The notes beneath the pieces are model-generated. The model ran no database searches, was not told the DNA's origin, and was given only the letters and a program-made list of their open reading frames with translations. From Podospora pseudoanserina (Eukaryota > Ascomycota > Sordariomycetes > Sordariales > Podosporaceae), in the NCBI RefSeq assembly GCF_035222485.1, contig NC_085920.1, forward strand, positions 1,302,001 through 1,366,000: a DNA stretch of 64,000 nucleotides. Reading direction: 5' to 3'. Positions 43,293 through 54,012 of the stretch are shown here, one piece after another. The position numbers were made by a program, and so were the translations under genes. Each line of letters starts with the position of its first letter. Position 1 is the stretch's first letter.

Positions 43293-43846
43293 ATGGATCC
43301 GCGGTACGTGGCCCTCTTCATCTATCCCGACACCCGTGTGCCATCGATCGAGGGCCCAGACGGACTTGCGGTCACCATGACATATCCGTTCGGAATATCC
43401 TGTAAGTTCCAAGATCCCATATGCGAGAGGACGACTGACCATCTGCGGTAGTAGCGAATCCTCAGCTCGGGGGTCGATATGAGACCGAAGATGAAGAGAC
43501 CTCCCCACAAGCCCAGGCCACGGAACGACAGGCTGTTTTCCCAACTGATGAGCTCGGTTCTCGAGGCCGGAAAAGAAGCTACACCCTCGCGCATCAAGAC
43601 GATCAACAACCGGTTCCCATTCTCCCAGGACACTTGGAAGGTGTTCTCCACAACGAGGAGGAATACGCTCGGCTCACCAAGAGGGGGCGATACGAGTTTG
43701 CCAGGTCTGGAAAGGAGCCTCGCTTCGAGGATATTATGGCAAACTTGGATGATTTCATGGCAAGCTTAGAAGATCACTTGCCCGAGCCTCAGACCACTGA
43801 AAACAGATATACCCCAGCAATCTGTCCGTGTGGCGTCGAGTACTGA
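43293..43846 (+). CDS. Orphan protein, 167 aa, two exons
   Basis: Exon 1 (43293-43401, MDPRYVALFIYPDTRVPSIE) joins exon 2 (43452-43846) through a 50-nt intron with GTAAGT, branch CTGAC and TAG. The acceptor region reads TAGTAG, so a three-base shift is possible. The product contains acidic ETEDEETSPQ, a basic RGRKRSYTLAH patch and a C-terminal helix ANLDDFMASLEDHLPEP, and ends in a Cys pair (ICPCGVEY). No family recognised. It begins a run of orphan genes with fewer constraints than the flanking core genes. Confidence 0.5.
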
Positions 43847-44186
43847 CTGATTCCGGATTGGGAGAGGGATAAGAAAAACTGGATCTGTCGATGGGCTGCG
43901 TTGATCTAGGATGATGACGGGAACGGGAGATATGATCACGATTGTTCGTTGGGACCTATATGGACGACATTCAAGCTCGATTTCTGGAAGTTGGTCTTAC
44001 CAAGCGACTGATAGCCCCTTTCTTGGGGTGGAACCCATGGGACAAGTGCTGGCGGGGGGGGGGGACTCTATTCACTGAGTTTACTTATCACTGATTGATA
44101 ACCCTATCTCCTCCGCCATCAGACTCGCCACGGAGCCGTCTACCAGTTTTGTTCCCGCCAACTATACCGGCTTCGACGTTGAGTCG

Positions 44187-45469
44187 GTGCTCATGGAGAA
44201 GTTGCCCAGCATTGAGCAAGCGACTACTGCCACAATTTGCGACCCCGACATCCCGCTTCCCCCGGTCGAGCTTGAGGATGCAATCGCCCCCAACTATATC
44301 TATCGAGAGCTGAAGAACTTGGTAGGTTCAAGACTGCGTAATACATATCATGATGAACTAACGGTATTTACAGGTCCTGATCTCGCGGGGTTTATACCTT
44401 TGACTCCGTTCATTGGAGAAATGTTCGAAACCAGCTGCCCAAGAGGTGACGTCGCCGTTATCTGGAGGCTTTCTACCAGCTCAAGAGCCGGCCCTTCACA
44501 GTTGCAAGAGAAAGCGTTACAACAAAACGCCATACCCTCGCCATCTATGAATCGCAGGTAGTTTAGCCATGAAGGTGAGCTCAAAATGAAAGCCAATGTA
44601 TTCTTGATGATCTACCACTTAACACACCTACAAGTCATGGAAGCCATAAGGATCGAGAGGCTGCCCCGTTGGAAGTGTTCCTTATGTCATGTGGCTCCAT
44701 TGCCTTCCCACTCGGATGCTTTCATGAGCCAGACTCCTGCCGAGCGCGGGCAAAAGCGACAGAGACGTTCACTGACGCCATACTACCCCAAGAGGGTACC
44801 TCAAGCCAGTCACACCAGGGAGGACCCTGACAACCAGGACGAGAACAACGACGAGAATTCCCGCCCGACCAAAAGACAGCGGGTGATCCACCACGACACC
44901 GTGTCTGTGGCGCCCCCCAGGACTCTTGACTTTGAGGATATTCGTTGTTCAGCTTCGCCAGAGACCCCCGACTTCGAGAAGATTGATTCTTCGGCCTCTT
45001 CAGAAACTCTCGACTTTGAGAGACATGATTCTCCGACCGCTTATGAGCCCACGCGTTCTTCCTCTGGCCATCCCACCGCCATTGTTGATCAATTGTTTGA
45101 TTCCGATACTGTAGCCCCTTCTCCCGAGGCTGTCGAGTCTGTGATGAAGTCAATTAAAACCGACGACGATTGCGAGGAGTATTCTGAGCTTCTATCGTTC
45201 TTGCCGCTGACCAGGTCCGTTCTTCCCCGTGAATTCATTCCAAGCTTTTATCTTTCTGAATCTTACTAACGGGCTATGGCAGTCACGCTCATCAAACAAT
45301 TTTGGATCACTGGACGGAATTTATTGTGGGAATAGACCCAACCGAGCTCGAGAACGAAGCGGTTGAGTCGGTAGATCTTGGTGTTTGGACCACTGATCTA
45401 ACTTTTGGAAGGAGGGTTGTCCAACTGGCTGGAATCAATCGTCGAGGTCGGGGAGAACTGGGAAGATGA
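44187..45469 (+). CDS. Orphan gene with peptide repeats, 5' exons unresolved
   Basis: The 3' part is well supported: an exon ending at 45214 joins 45283-45469 through a 68-nt intron (GTCCGT, branch CTAAC, CAG), giving SHAHQTILDHWTEFIVGIDP and a stop at 45469. Inside, three copies of a 14-15 residue unit occur in a row near 44916-45050 (TLDFEDIRCSAS, TPDFEKIDSSAS, TLDFERHDSPTA). A KRQRRS and TKRQRV pair suggests nuclear location. Upstream, an open stretch from about 44187 (MEKLPSIEQATTATICDPDI) probably holds an earlier exon ending at the GTAGGT donor near 44323, but I could not join it. It may be one gene, two, or a decayed gene. Confidence 0.42.
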
Positions 45470-46623
45470 CACGCCCAGCTCAGTTATTCCATTTTCAAGG
45501 AACGACCAACGCGACACCATCAATAGGGGGAGCGTTCATGATCGGTACCCACGAAGTCCCAGCTTCAGTCCCAAGACGCCGTCCGTTTGGTTTCGTACTA
45601 GTATCATGTATGTTAGAGTCTGGAGTGTACCAAATAAATGGACAGAAGGGGTCAATTAGCTCTTTACTTCATATTTTGTGCTGGGAATGACCGAAGACTA
45701 CGACTAGCTCCAGCAGGAGCGGAAGAAGATACTCACTTAAGCGTCTCCAGAAACCCACAACAGATATAGAACGGTTTATAAAAAACACTGCTTACATACT
45801 TCCCATCGTTAAATTAAGTTTCCCCCCTTAGTTTCCCTGTTCTAAACCTACTACTTTGAGAAAATTTTCCTTGATAACAAACTATAATAGCGCTGATAAA
45901 AACCTTTACGAATATATGTTAGAAGTTTATTGCCCATGAGCACAGCAAATCCCGAAGCCGCCTGGGAATGGGAAGTAGTGCCCGGGATAAGACACTCTCG
46001 GTTGTTTACCTTTCCCATCTTCTTTCTCCTCACTGGAAAACCAGTCCAACTCTCATCTTCCATTATACCAAGACTTTGAAACTTCAACAACATCTCTTTA
46101 CATAACTTCATACCGATTTTCTCCCATGCCACTGCTCCCAGCCGCTGGTCCTGTTCCTGCCCGGGTCTCATCCAACATGGGCCAGAAAACTAACACCACG
46201 CTTCCTGACCCAGATATGCCTCTTCCGTCCACAGCTGTGACTTGAAAACGAAAGACTCACCACCCTAGATGAGGAAGGGGGAAACTGAAGCGGGTAGTGT
46301 CAAATGAAAATGTACAAATTAGTTCTTCTTCAGCGACATCTTCTTGCAATGTAGTCATTTTTGTTGTTTTCAAAGTTGCTCCCGGCGTTCTGGTGGACCA
46401 CTGCTTTTGCGTCAGCTGATCTCTTCTGTCCACCACTTTTGGCGAAAAGCTCTCCCGAACTTTTTTCTACTGTCCGTCCCAGATTGCCTCCATCGATAAC
46501 CTTCATCGGCCGCCCTCATCCCACAAACCATGAATACTACCCTCAACGGGTTGGTGGCTGGCCGACAAGCGCACCGCAGGCAGAGCCTGTCGCGCCCAAG
46601 CCCAGGAAAATCAGTACGATGTT
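45470..46623. other. Intergenic, no supported gene
   Basis: 1.15 kb. Frames at 45851-46171 (minus) and 46361-46627 (plus) show no support beyond length. The second may include an upstream exon of the gene at 46624. Confidence 0.45.
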
Positions 46624-47172
46624 ATGATGCCATTCTCGCCACTTCGCAGGTTCGTTCCTTTCCTAATAACGACTTTGCTTCTCACTTCCTAAATGAGGCC
46701 ACTCAGAAGCAGTGATAGTAGCGATCGGGATGTTGTAGATGAGTGGCTTGATGATGAAGTCAGTATCACTCCTGATGATAGTGAGATGTGGAACGAGAGC
46801 ACAGCTGTGGATAATTCCGTCTCACCCAGCTTGTCACCTGTAACGGAGGACTATTTCGAAAGCGAGAAGGATTTCGAAAGTGAGGAGGAGTTTGGTGATG
46901 ATGAGGAGTATGAGTATGTCGAGAATCTCGAGAATGGCGACACCAGAGACCCTCATTCAGCCCGGGGTCGTCATTCGGTCACAGCCGAATACCGTCCGGC
47001 AACGCCCGATTATCGCCAGGCCACTCCCCACTTTCGTCCGGACACGCCCAGCTACCGCCTGGCTACTCCCAAGAGTTCCAGCATCGGCACGCGCAGTCCC
47101 AGCGTTGACTTGAGCAGTCCAAAGTTCCATTCGGTTCAGCCTGAGCACTTACCCAGCCACCCCGAGCTATAG
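46624..47172 (+). CDS. Acidic orphan protein with heptad-like RPATPDY repeats, 162 aa
   Basis: Exon 1 (46624-46649, MMPFSPLR) and exon 2 (46710-47172) join in frame through a 60-nt intron starting GTTCGT. The first half is acidic (DEWLDDEVSITPDDSEMW, FESEKDFESEEEFGDDEEYE). The second half has four tandem units of seven residues: EYRPATP, DYRQATP, HFRPDTP, SYRLATP. The unit resembles the C-terminal-domain-like YRPATP repeats of low-complexity proteins, and no enzyme domain is present. The start is uncertain, since an upstream frame may join. No function can be assigned. Confidence 0.42.
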
Positions 47173-48144
47173 TCCCAGGCCTTAAGGAATACGCCCTTTG
47201 CTCGGCGTCTGGACTCTCTTCCAGCATTCCAGAACCCCTGTTAGAGAAGAAGCGGAAGGAGCATGACGACGGAATCAACGAGATATCGGACATACCTAAT
47301 ATATGTCTGAGTGCCCAAGTTGGTCAAGGTGAAAGGGGGCAGGACTATTCACGATGGTAGGGGAAGCTATTCGCGTAGCTTCACACCTTTGTACTCACTT
47401 GTAAAAATGCGTGTAACAACGCACAGTGGCCAGCGGCCTATCCTTCCATTGAGCACGAGGAAGACTATGTCTCCCAAACATCCCCCAGAACCACTCAACT
47501 CAGTAGGTTTGAGAATCCGACTGTGGGTTACCAAGAAAGCTGACAAGGCCGACAGCCAAAGGAGCTGCAACTTCTGGGTTGGACTTCTCAGTTTCGCAAT
47601 CACAGCTTGATGCTCCTCAGCCATACCCCCAGTGGACTGGTGGGTGGGTGGTACAAGGGAATGGACCAAGTAGAAGCTGCCACGCCCAGGACCCGATTTT
47701 CGTTGCCCAAGCAAGCTGTTCACATAAGAGGGCAGAAGAGAAAGAGAATCATTTACACCCTGTAACCACGTCAAGATCCTCAGGCCGGATAGATCGCCCA
47801 ATCATGTTGCGAGATCATCATGATGCTAGCAGTGATGAGGAGAGCTCTCAGGGACAGCACCCAACCAAAGGGAGGCGACTTGATATCACACCAGGGCCTC
47901 GGCGGTGTGTCGAAACTGCCATTGGCAACCGAGGATCACCATGATGTGGTGTCGAGATTCTCGTCCTTCAATCTGTTCGTTATCCTCCTGTGTCCAAGGC
48001 CGGAAGGATGGAAGACTCGAGACTTGCGAGGCTGGGATAAGGAATCAGAAAGGGGTCAGCAGCAATACTGTATATTAGTTTACTTCTGGGGTGGTTCCTT
48101 TTGTAGCCGAAGAATAGGAACAGTCACAAACGGACTCTTATCTA
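47173..48144. other. Intergenic, no supported gene
   Basis: About 1 kb with overlapping short frames in both directions and no motif. Confidence 0.45.
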
Positions 48145-48871
48145 TCAGTGAGTAGTGCCTATCTTGGCCTCAAGCTCGATGGATTTTTTATGCAAGACCC
48201 AATATTGATCAAACAATGAGACGATTGTGTATGCCCCGGTCTGGATCCAGTTATCACCCCAAGAATGATGACGGGGAGAGTCCATCGAAATCCATGTAGG
48301 CCTTTTGCGCTGGAGAAACTTGTCAGATAGATGGCCTTGCTGAAGTGTTCCTGCTCCTTCGCCCGCTGTAAAGCAGCTCCGTGTCCAGGATAGAAATGCA
48401 GGGGCATCTTTGACGGAAAGGAAGAAGCACACAACTTGATATTCACGGGTGCTGTTGGCTCCGCGGCGGCTCGGCGGTCTGTTTCTTGGGAGAAAGGAAG
48501 ACGCTGAAAGATGCACTGATCCAAAATCATCATCGCGACAATCTGGTGGTTGTTGAACCGCTTTCGTTTGGGGCTGGTCATCGTCGCCTTTGACGTTCCT
48601 GGGACAGGAGGGGCGAATAGATTCGGAGGAGGGGGTGCAGAGAGGTGCTCGCATGCGCTGCTCTAGCCGAGCTGCCAGAGTGGTTTCTTGGGATGTTCAA
48701 CGGGAAAAAAAGAAGAAAAAAACCCGATGGGGATGCTGACGTACCTTTGCCTCCCGAGGCAGAAAGCCACTCTTCCTTGATGAAAAACAACACAAGTCTC
48801 GGGTCAAATTCGGTGGAGATAGGCGCATCGTCGATGCTGTTTTGAACATTACCATGGCCTCTGATAGGCAT
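48145..48871 (-). CDS. Orphan protein, 214 aa, two exons
   Basis: Exon 1 (48745-48871, MPIRGHGNVQNSIDDAPIST) joins exon 2 (48145-48662) through an 82-nt intron (GTACGT to TAG) that keeps frame. Exon 1 ends FFIKEEWLSASGGK. Exon 2 holds a disordered Pro/Ser-rich part, then VVCFFLSVKDAPAFLSWTRS and a folded-looking end, GDNWIQTGAYTIVSLFDQYW. No family recognised. The intron has no strong branch site. Confidence 0.42.
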
Positions 48872-49144
48872 TAATGTTCAGCCTCAACCCGTAATCTGCA
48901 GCCCTTTCAACGGCGCTCGAAAGATTCAACGGCTGTTGCCAGACGAAACAGACCTCGAACTCCAGACAAAGCCACAAGAAACTCTTCGTCCTCAACGCCT
49001 GGTTTCCCACCACTACAGCCAATAGAGAGGTACCGTATCCAAAGCCCCAAAGCCAGAAGCCCAGAGATGAACACAGTGAAACCTAGATTTTTCGTTGGTC
49101 AATTTCCTCCCATGAAAACATAGACCAACCGCTCAACCACAAGC

Positions 49145-50011
49145 ATGCCCGTACACCAACCCCCCAACCTAGCCGCCCTCGCAGACGCAACCTCAACCGC
49201 CCTCCACACGCGCCGACGAACCCCTCCGTACCAAATTTTCAAGTTCGACATCCCCAATTACAAACCCCCATCCTCTCCCGCCGCTGTCCTCCCACCAGCA
49301 ATCCAAAAACTGGTTTCCCACCCCAAGAAACCACCATTCACTTACCCCCCCAGAAACCCAACCCAACCCACTCATCCCCAGCCTCCCAACCCCTCCCCAT
49401 TCCCTTTCGGCTCGACACCCCAAGAGATTGACACGTTCTTCCTCTCTCCCAGCCCCGGGCAAGACCCCCAAGAGGAATACGTCCTTAGCCCACCACCACA
49501 AAGGGAACCACCCAGGCCCGACGCCGCAAAAGTCAAGATGGCGAAAATGAAATGGTTGGCTGGTTACGCCGTCACCTCTCCCTGTGAGCTTCCCGGTCCG
49601 ATCAAGCAGACAGTCGTGGAGGAGGAGAGTGGTGAGGTGGTAGGGACGAGGTGGGTTGGGGTGAAGGTTGAGAAGGAGATGGTGGACTTGTATGTACCAG
49701 AGTGGGAAGACTTTGACTCTGATTGTGAGGGGTCCAGCGAGAGGGAGGGGGGTGTCACTCCAAAGGGGAAGGGGAAAGGGGTGGGGGGTGACGAGGTTGG
49801 ATCAGAGGCTGAGGGGATTGTGAGACAGAGGGGAAAGAGAAAAAAGATGATGGGGACGATCAAGAGGTTTGGAAGGAGTCTAGCTAGTGAGAGGAAGCCA
49901 AGGGCGGGGGAGGGGAGGGAGCAGACTCGTGTACGTGGCGGGAAAATAGATAGGGACCAGACTCCTGGGCCCCATGGGGCAAGAGGATACAAAGGGAGAG
50001 GTACCCGGTGA
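49145..50011 (+). CDS. Proline-rich basic protein, 288 aa, unrecognised
   Basis: A single exon starting MPVHQPPNLAALADATSTAL. Residues 45-130 are very Pro-rich. A central block (MKWLAGYAVTSPCELPGPIK, VDLYVPEWEDFDSDCEG) may be folded. The tail is Lys/Arg/Gly-rich (RQRGKRKKMMGTIKRFGRSL). This may be a nuclear or membrane-associated fungal protein. No family was recognised and nothing in the context gives a role. Confidence 0.5.
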   Translation: MPVHQPPNLAALADATSTALHTRRRTPPYQIFKFDIPNYKPPSSPAAVLPPAIQKLVSHPKKPPFTYPPRNPTQPTHPQPPNPSPFPFGSTPQEIDTFFLSPSPGQDPQEEYVLSPPPQREPPRPDAAKVKMAKMKWLAGYAVTSPCELPGPIKQTVVEEESGEVVGTRWVGVKVEKEMVDLYVPEWEDFDSDCEGSSEREGGVTPKGKGKGVGGDEVGSEAEGIVRQRGKRKKMMGTIKRFGRSLASERKPRAGEGREQTRVRGGKIDRDQTPGPHGARGYKGRGTR

Positions 50012-50643
50012 TTTTGGGCGTTAAAAGCCTGGAAGGCACGGGTTGGCTTGGTTGGAAGCGTTTGGGGAACCAGTGTTTCAAGACTTCATGATGGTAACGA
50101 TGGATGATATTCATGGACTTTGGTGTGATTTTGATATGTAGAGGAATACAGCAATACATGTTGGTGCCTGACCTTGATATCAAGACTTGATACTTGACAA
50201 CCCGGTATTCCGGAATCACAAGGTGTCCGCGGTGGAATAACATCATTCCAGAGTGGCAGAATATATCAAAACGGCGTCAACCTTGATGAGGCTGGATGTC
50301 TCTGCGGGAAAACACAGGCTGGCAACGGCCGTCGAGGACCCCCCCCAGCAGCCGCTAACACACCCCTGCCAGCAGTTCTTTGCGGGGTACAGCTCCCCCG
50401 GGCCCGTGGCTCCCCACTTGGAGGAACCTCGGCTGGCGGTATCGGCCCCCGCAAGACGCTGTCGCCAGCGCAAATCCGTCGGTTGCCATGAGACCCGGAC
50501 CTTGGCATCGCCATAAATGGTATATCAGGGCCGAGTCCCATCTGGTCTGATCTGATAAGTTTCCGATCGTCAATTGACTGACTCTGTATCTTTGCTGTTT
50601 ACTTTGTTTTTGTTCAACATATACCCTCCATATAATATCCAAA
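50012..50643. other. Intergenic: promoter of the MaoC-type hydratase gene
   Basis: 0.63 kb without a supported gene. Several phases are open between 50240 and 50540, but they look random. Confidence 0.5.
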
Positions 50644-51680
50644 ATGTCTGGCCCTGGTGTTGGTTTCGAGTATCCCTCTCGCGAGGTGAGCTGGCTCAAG
50701 CGTGATGCTCTCCTCTTTGCCAACTCGATTGGCTGCACCTCGGAGGAGCTTCACTTCCTCTACGTATGCATACTCACCCTCATATGGCCATTGAACCGCT
50801 ACTAACAGCACATAGGAGCTCGACCCCAACTTCGCTGTTTTCCCCACCTACCCTGTCATTCTCAGTACGTTTGAGCTGCCATCAACAGCCTCGTGGTGCA
50901 TGGAAACTAATAAACAGCAAAACAGTGTTCAAGGAGACGCACCCCGAAGTAGTCGACTTCTATGCCGCCCAAAAGTCCGTCACCATCCCCGGCGTCCCCG
51001 TCTTCGACCCCACTCGCGTCGTCGACGGCCAGCGCCTCCTCGAGTTCCTCAAGCCCCTCCCTACCTCCTCCGCCGGCCGGAAATTCGAGGTCCGCACCAA
51101 GGTCCTCGGTGTCTACGACAAGGGCAAGCCCGGGACCGTCGTCGAGACCCAGACCGACCTCGTCGACGCCGAGAAGAACGAGTCCTACGCTCGCGTTACC
51201 ACCTCTTCTTTCTACGTTGGCCAGGGCAACTGGGGCGGTCCCAAGGGCCCTGCCACCGTCAACTTCCCCCCTCCCGAGGGCAAGAAGCCCGATCTGGTGC
51301 TTGAGAACCAGACCACCAACGAAACCCCGTTGCTGTACAGACTCAATGGCGACTACAACCCCCTCCATGCCCACCCGGAGCCTGGTGCCAAGATGGGCTT
51401 CGGGGGTGTGATCATCCACGGCTTGTACTCGTGGAACTGGGCGTGCCATGGCTTACTGCAGCACCTCGGTGGCAGCAACCCTGCCAACTTCAAGGAGTAC
51501 CAGGCTAGATTTGCGTCACCGGTTAGACCCGGTGACAAGCTCATTTTGGAGGCGTGGAAGACTGGCGAGTTCAAGGGCGAGTGGGAGGAGATCAGGTTCT
51601 TGGTGAAGAACAGCCACGGCAAGGTTGTGTTGAGCAACGGCCGGGCGCTCATCAAGACTGGCGCCAAGGGCAAGTTGTAA
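50644..51680 (+). CDS. MaoC-type (hotdog) enoyl-CoA hydratase, probably peroxisomal, 307 aa
   Basis: Three exons: 50644-50763, 50816-50864 and 50926-51680. The N-terminal half (MSGPGVGFEYPSREVSWLKR, DPNFAVFPTYPVIL) forms a first, substrate-binding hotdog fold. The second carries the hydratase-2 motif NGDYNPLHAHPEPGAKMGFG followed by GVIIHGL, with the catalytic Asp and His of the family. Such enzymes add water to trans-2-enoyl-CoA in fatty-acid beta-oxidation. The C-terminus GKL is a weak peroxisome-targeting tripeptide, so peroxisomal location is likely but not certain. Length equals the stand-alone version of the hydratase half of Fox2. Strongly C-ending codons in exon 3 suggest good expression. 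Confidence 0.87.
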
Positions 51681-51929
51681 AGTTATGATGTTGTGTATAA
51701 TTTTGGATAAAAAGCGTAATGAGATATGTTGAACAACCAAAACTTGTTATGATGATGATGCTTGTCTCGTGTGAGGTGCCCAGAGATGATGCTCTGGCAG
51801 CTCAACTTGCATGTTGCTGCCTGACTGTCCTTTCCAGTTTCAATTGAATCCACTCACCAAATTCACTCCATTTTCACAACAAATCAAAGACCAGTCCCGC
51901 GGAAAAAGCAACTCAAGCCGATAAAAAAA

Positions 51930-53800
51930 ATGACGGAAGCGACAATTGGCCAGCGCAGGTCTTACGATGGCGCTCTTTGCACTGTGAGATATATCGGTGA
52001 AGTGGCCGGCACGACAGGATCATGGCTGGGTGTTGAGTGGGACGACCCATCGCGGGGCAAGCATGATGGTCAGCACAAGGGCATCCGCTACTTTACATGT
52101 GAGTCTCTGAACTGATTTCGTCCATCATGGCGACGCGAGGCACGATTGACTGACATTCTTGATCAGGCAAAAGTCAAGCTCTCACATCGGCCTCTTTTGT
52201 CCGCCCGACCAGACCGGTGGACCCACCTCGGACCTTCCTCTCTGCGCTGCAATACAAATATGCACCCCCTGAGGAACAGCAGAAGCCTGGGCAACCTGCT
52301 CCGAGGCCGATTGTTTTCTCAGGGAAGGTAGCGGAAGAGGTTGGGTTTGAGAAGATCAGGAGACAGCAGGCTCAGTTGGGGGAGCTGCTGTATGTCATCT
52401 TGGACAGCACCAAGGTTGCAACAGCATACTCGGACGATGAGAAAGCAAAGGGACAGCAGATTGGGCAGGTTTGCCCCAAAATCAGAGAGCTGGATCTGAG
52501 TCGGAATTTGCTGGAACACTTTGATCCTGTGGTGGACATCTGCGCTGAGCTGCTTCTACTGAAGAGCCTCAAGGTCAACTGGAACCGCTTCCGCAACGTG
52601 CTTGAAGACAAGAAACTCGAAAGAGCAGGCGATGCCTTTGAAGGCGTGAAGGAGCTGGCTCTCGAAGACACGTTACTCACCTGGCACGAAATATGCCACA
52701 TCGCCGCTCGATTCCCAACGCTGAGCACCCTACACGCCGGCTCAAACCAGCTATCCTCTCTCTCACCCCTCCCGCCATCAGCTCCCTTTACCTCCAACCT
52801 CGTCACCCTCGATCTCGAATTCAACCAGTTCACCTCCCTATCCGATCTTGCTCCCTTATCATCACTCACCTCCCTCAAAAGCCTCATCCTCAAAAAGAAC
52901 AAAATCACCACCCTCACCACCCCCACTGCCCCTCTCCCTGCCTTCTCCCCCACCCTCAACTACGTCGACCTCTCCTATAACCTCATCTCCACCTGGTCCA
53001 CCGTCGACTCCCTCCCTTCCTCCTTCCCCGGCCTCACCTCCCTGAGATTCACCCACAACCCCCTCTACGACAACCCCGACCTCGACACCCCAGGCTCTCT
53101 TCCTCCACCCCCCCAACAAACAACCACCACCAGCACCTCAACCAGCGCCGCCAGCACCCTAGGCAAAACAGAAGAAGCCTACATGCTCCTCGTCGCCCGC
53201 CTCCCCCCAACCCTCAAAACCCTCAACTTCTCCACCATCACCACGCACGACCGCTCCGACGCGGAAATGTTTTACCTCTCCCGCATCACCAAACAGCTGT
53301 CCTCCGTCCCGGAAACGGAAGAGCATTTAATACTGGAGAAACACCCCAAGTGGAAGTACTTGTGTGATAGTTACGGTGAACCGACAATCACTCGTCGGCA
53401 GGAGGTGAACCCAAACTTTTTGGAGGCCAGGTTGATAGATGTCAAGTTTTGGGCGGTGTTTGATGGGGAGGAGACAACAGCAAAGAGTGTGAGGGTGCCG
53501 AGGGCGTTTGATATTTATGCTGTCAAAGGGATTGCGGGGAGGTTGTTTGGGCTGAGGGCCTGGGAGGTGAGGTTGGTGTGGGAGACGGGGGAGTGGGATC
53601 CTGTTGGGGGGTTTGAGGTTGAGGGTGGGGATGGGGAGGAGAGTGATGATGGGGGTGAAGAGGAGACCAAGGAAGAGGGGGGGGGAGAGAACAAAAAGGG
53701 ACGGTGGGTGAAGAGGGAGGTTGAGTTGAAGGATGGGCCTAGACAGTTTGGGTATTGCGTTGATGGGACGGAGGTTACTGTGAGGGTTGAGAAGAGGTGA
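51930..53800 (+). CDS. Tubulin-folding cofactor E, 600 aa
   Basis: Two exons: 51930-52098 and 52167-53800. Residues 8-57 form a CAP-Gly domain (ALCTVRYIGEVAGTTGSWLG, VEWDDPSRGKHDG). The middle has leucine-rich repeats (IRELDLSRNLLEHFDPVVDI, NLVTLDLEFNQFTSLSDLAP, LNYVDLSYNLISTWSTVDSL). The C-terminus from about residue 510 resembles a ubiquitin-like domain interrupted by an acidic insert (DGEESDDGGEEETKEE) and ends FGYCVDGTEVTVRVEKR. This is the layout of TBCE/Pac2, which works with TBCD on alpha-tubulin to build and take apart the tubulin dimer in the cytosol. Pairs functionally with the alpha-tubulin gene at 13.4 kb. Confidence 0.92.
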
Positions 53801-54012
53801 TGAGATTTGTTTGGCGGTTGTTGCCTGGAGCTGGGGTGGAAAACTGCAGGTTGTTTTACGGGATACTACAGGTTTCGTTTGTTGCAGTCACGATACTGGC
53901 GGCGGTATTTTTTAGTTATAAAACTCGGTTTCTTGCCTTTTCTATTCCGGACTCTCTCCATCTATTCTTCCTCAAGTGCTGGCTGCCTGTTATCAATCAT
54001 CAGTGCACCGCC

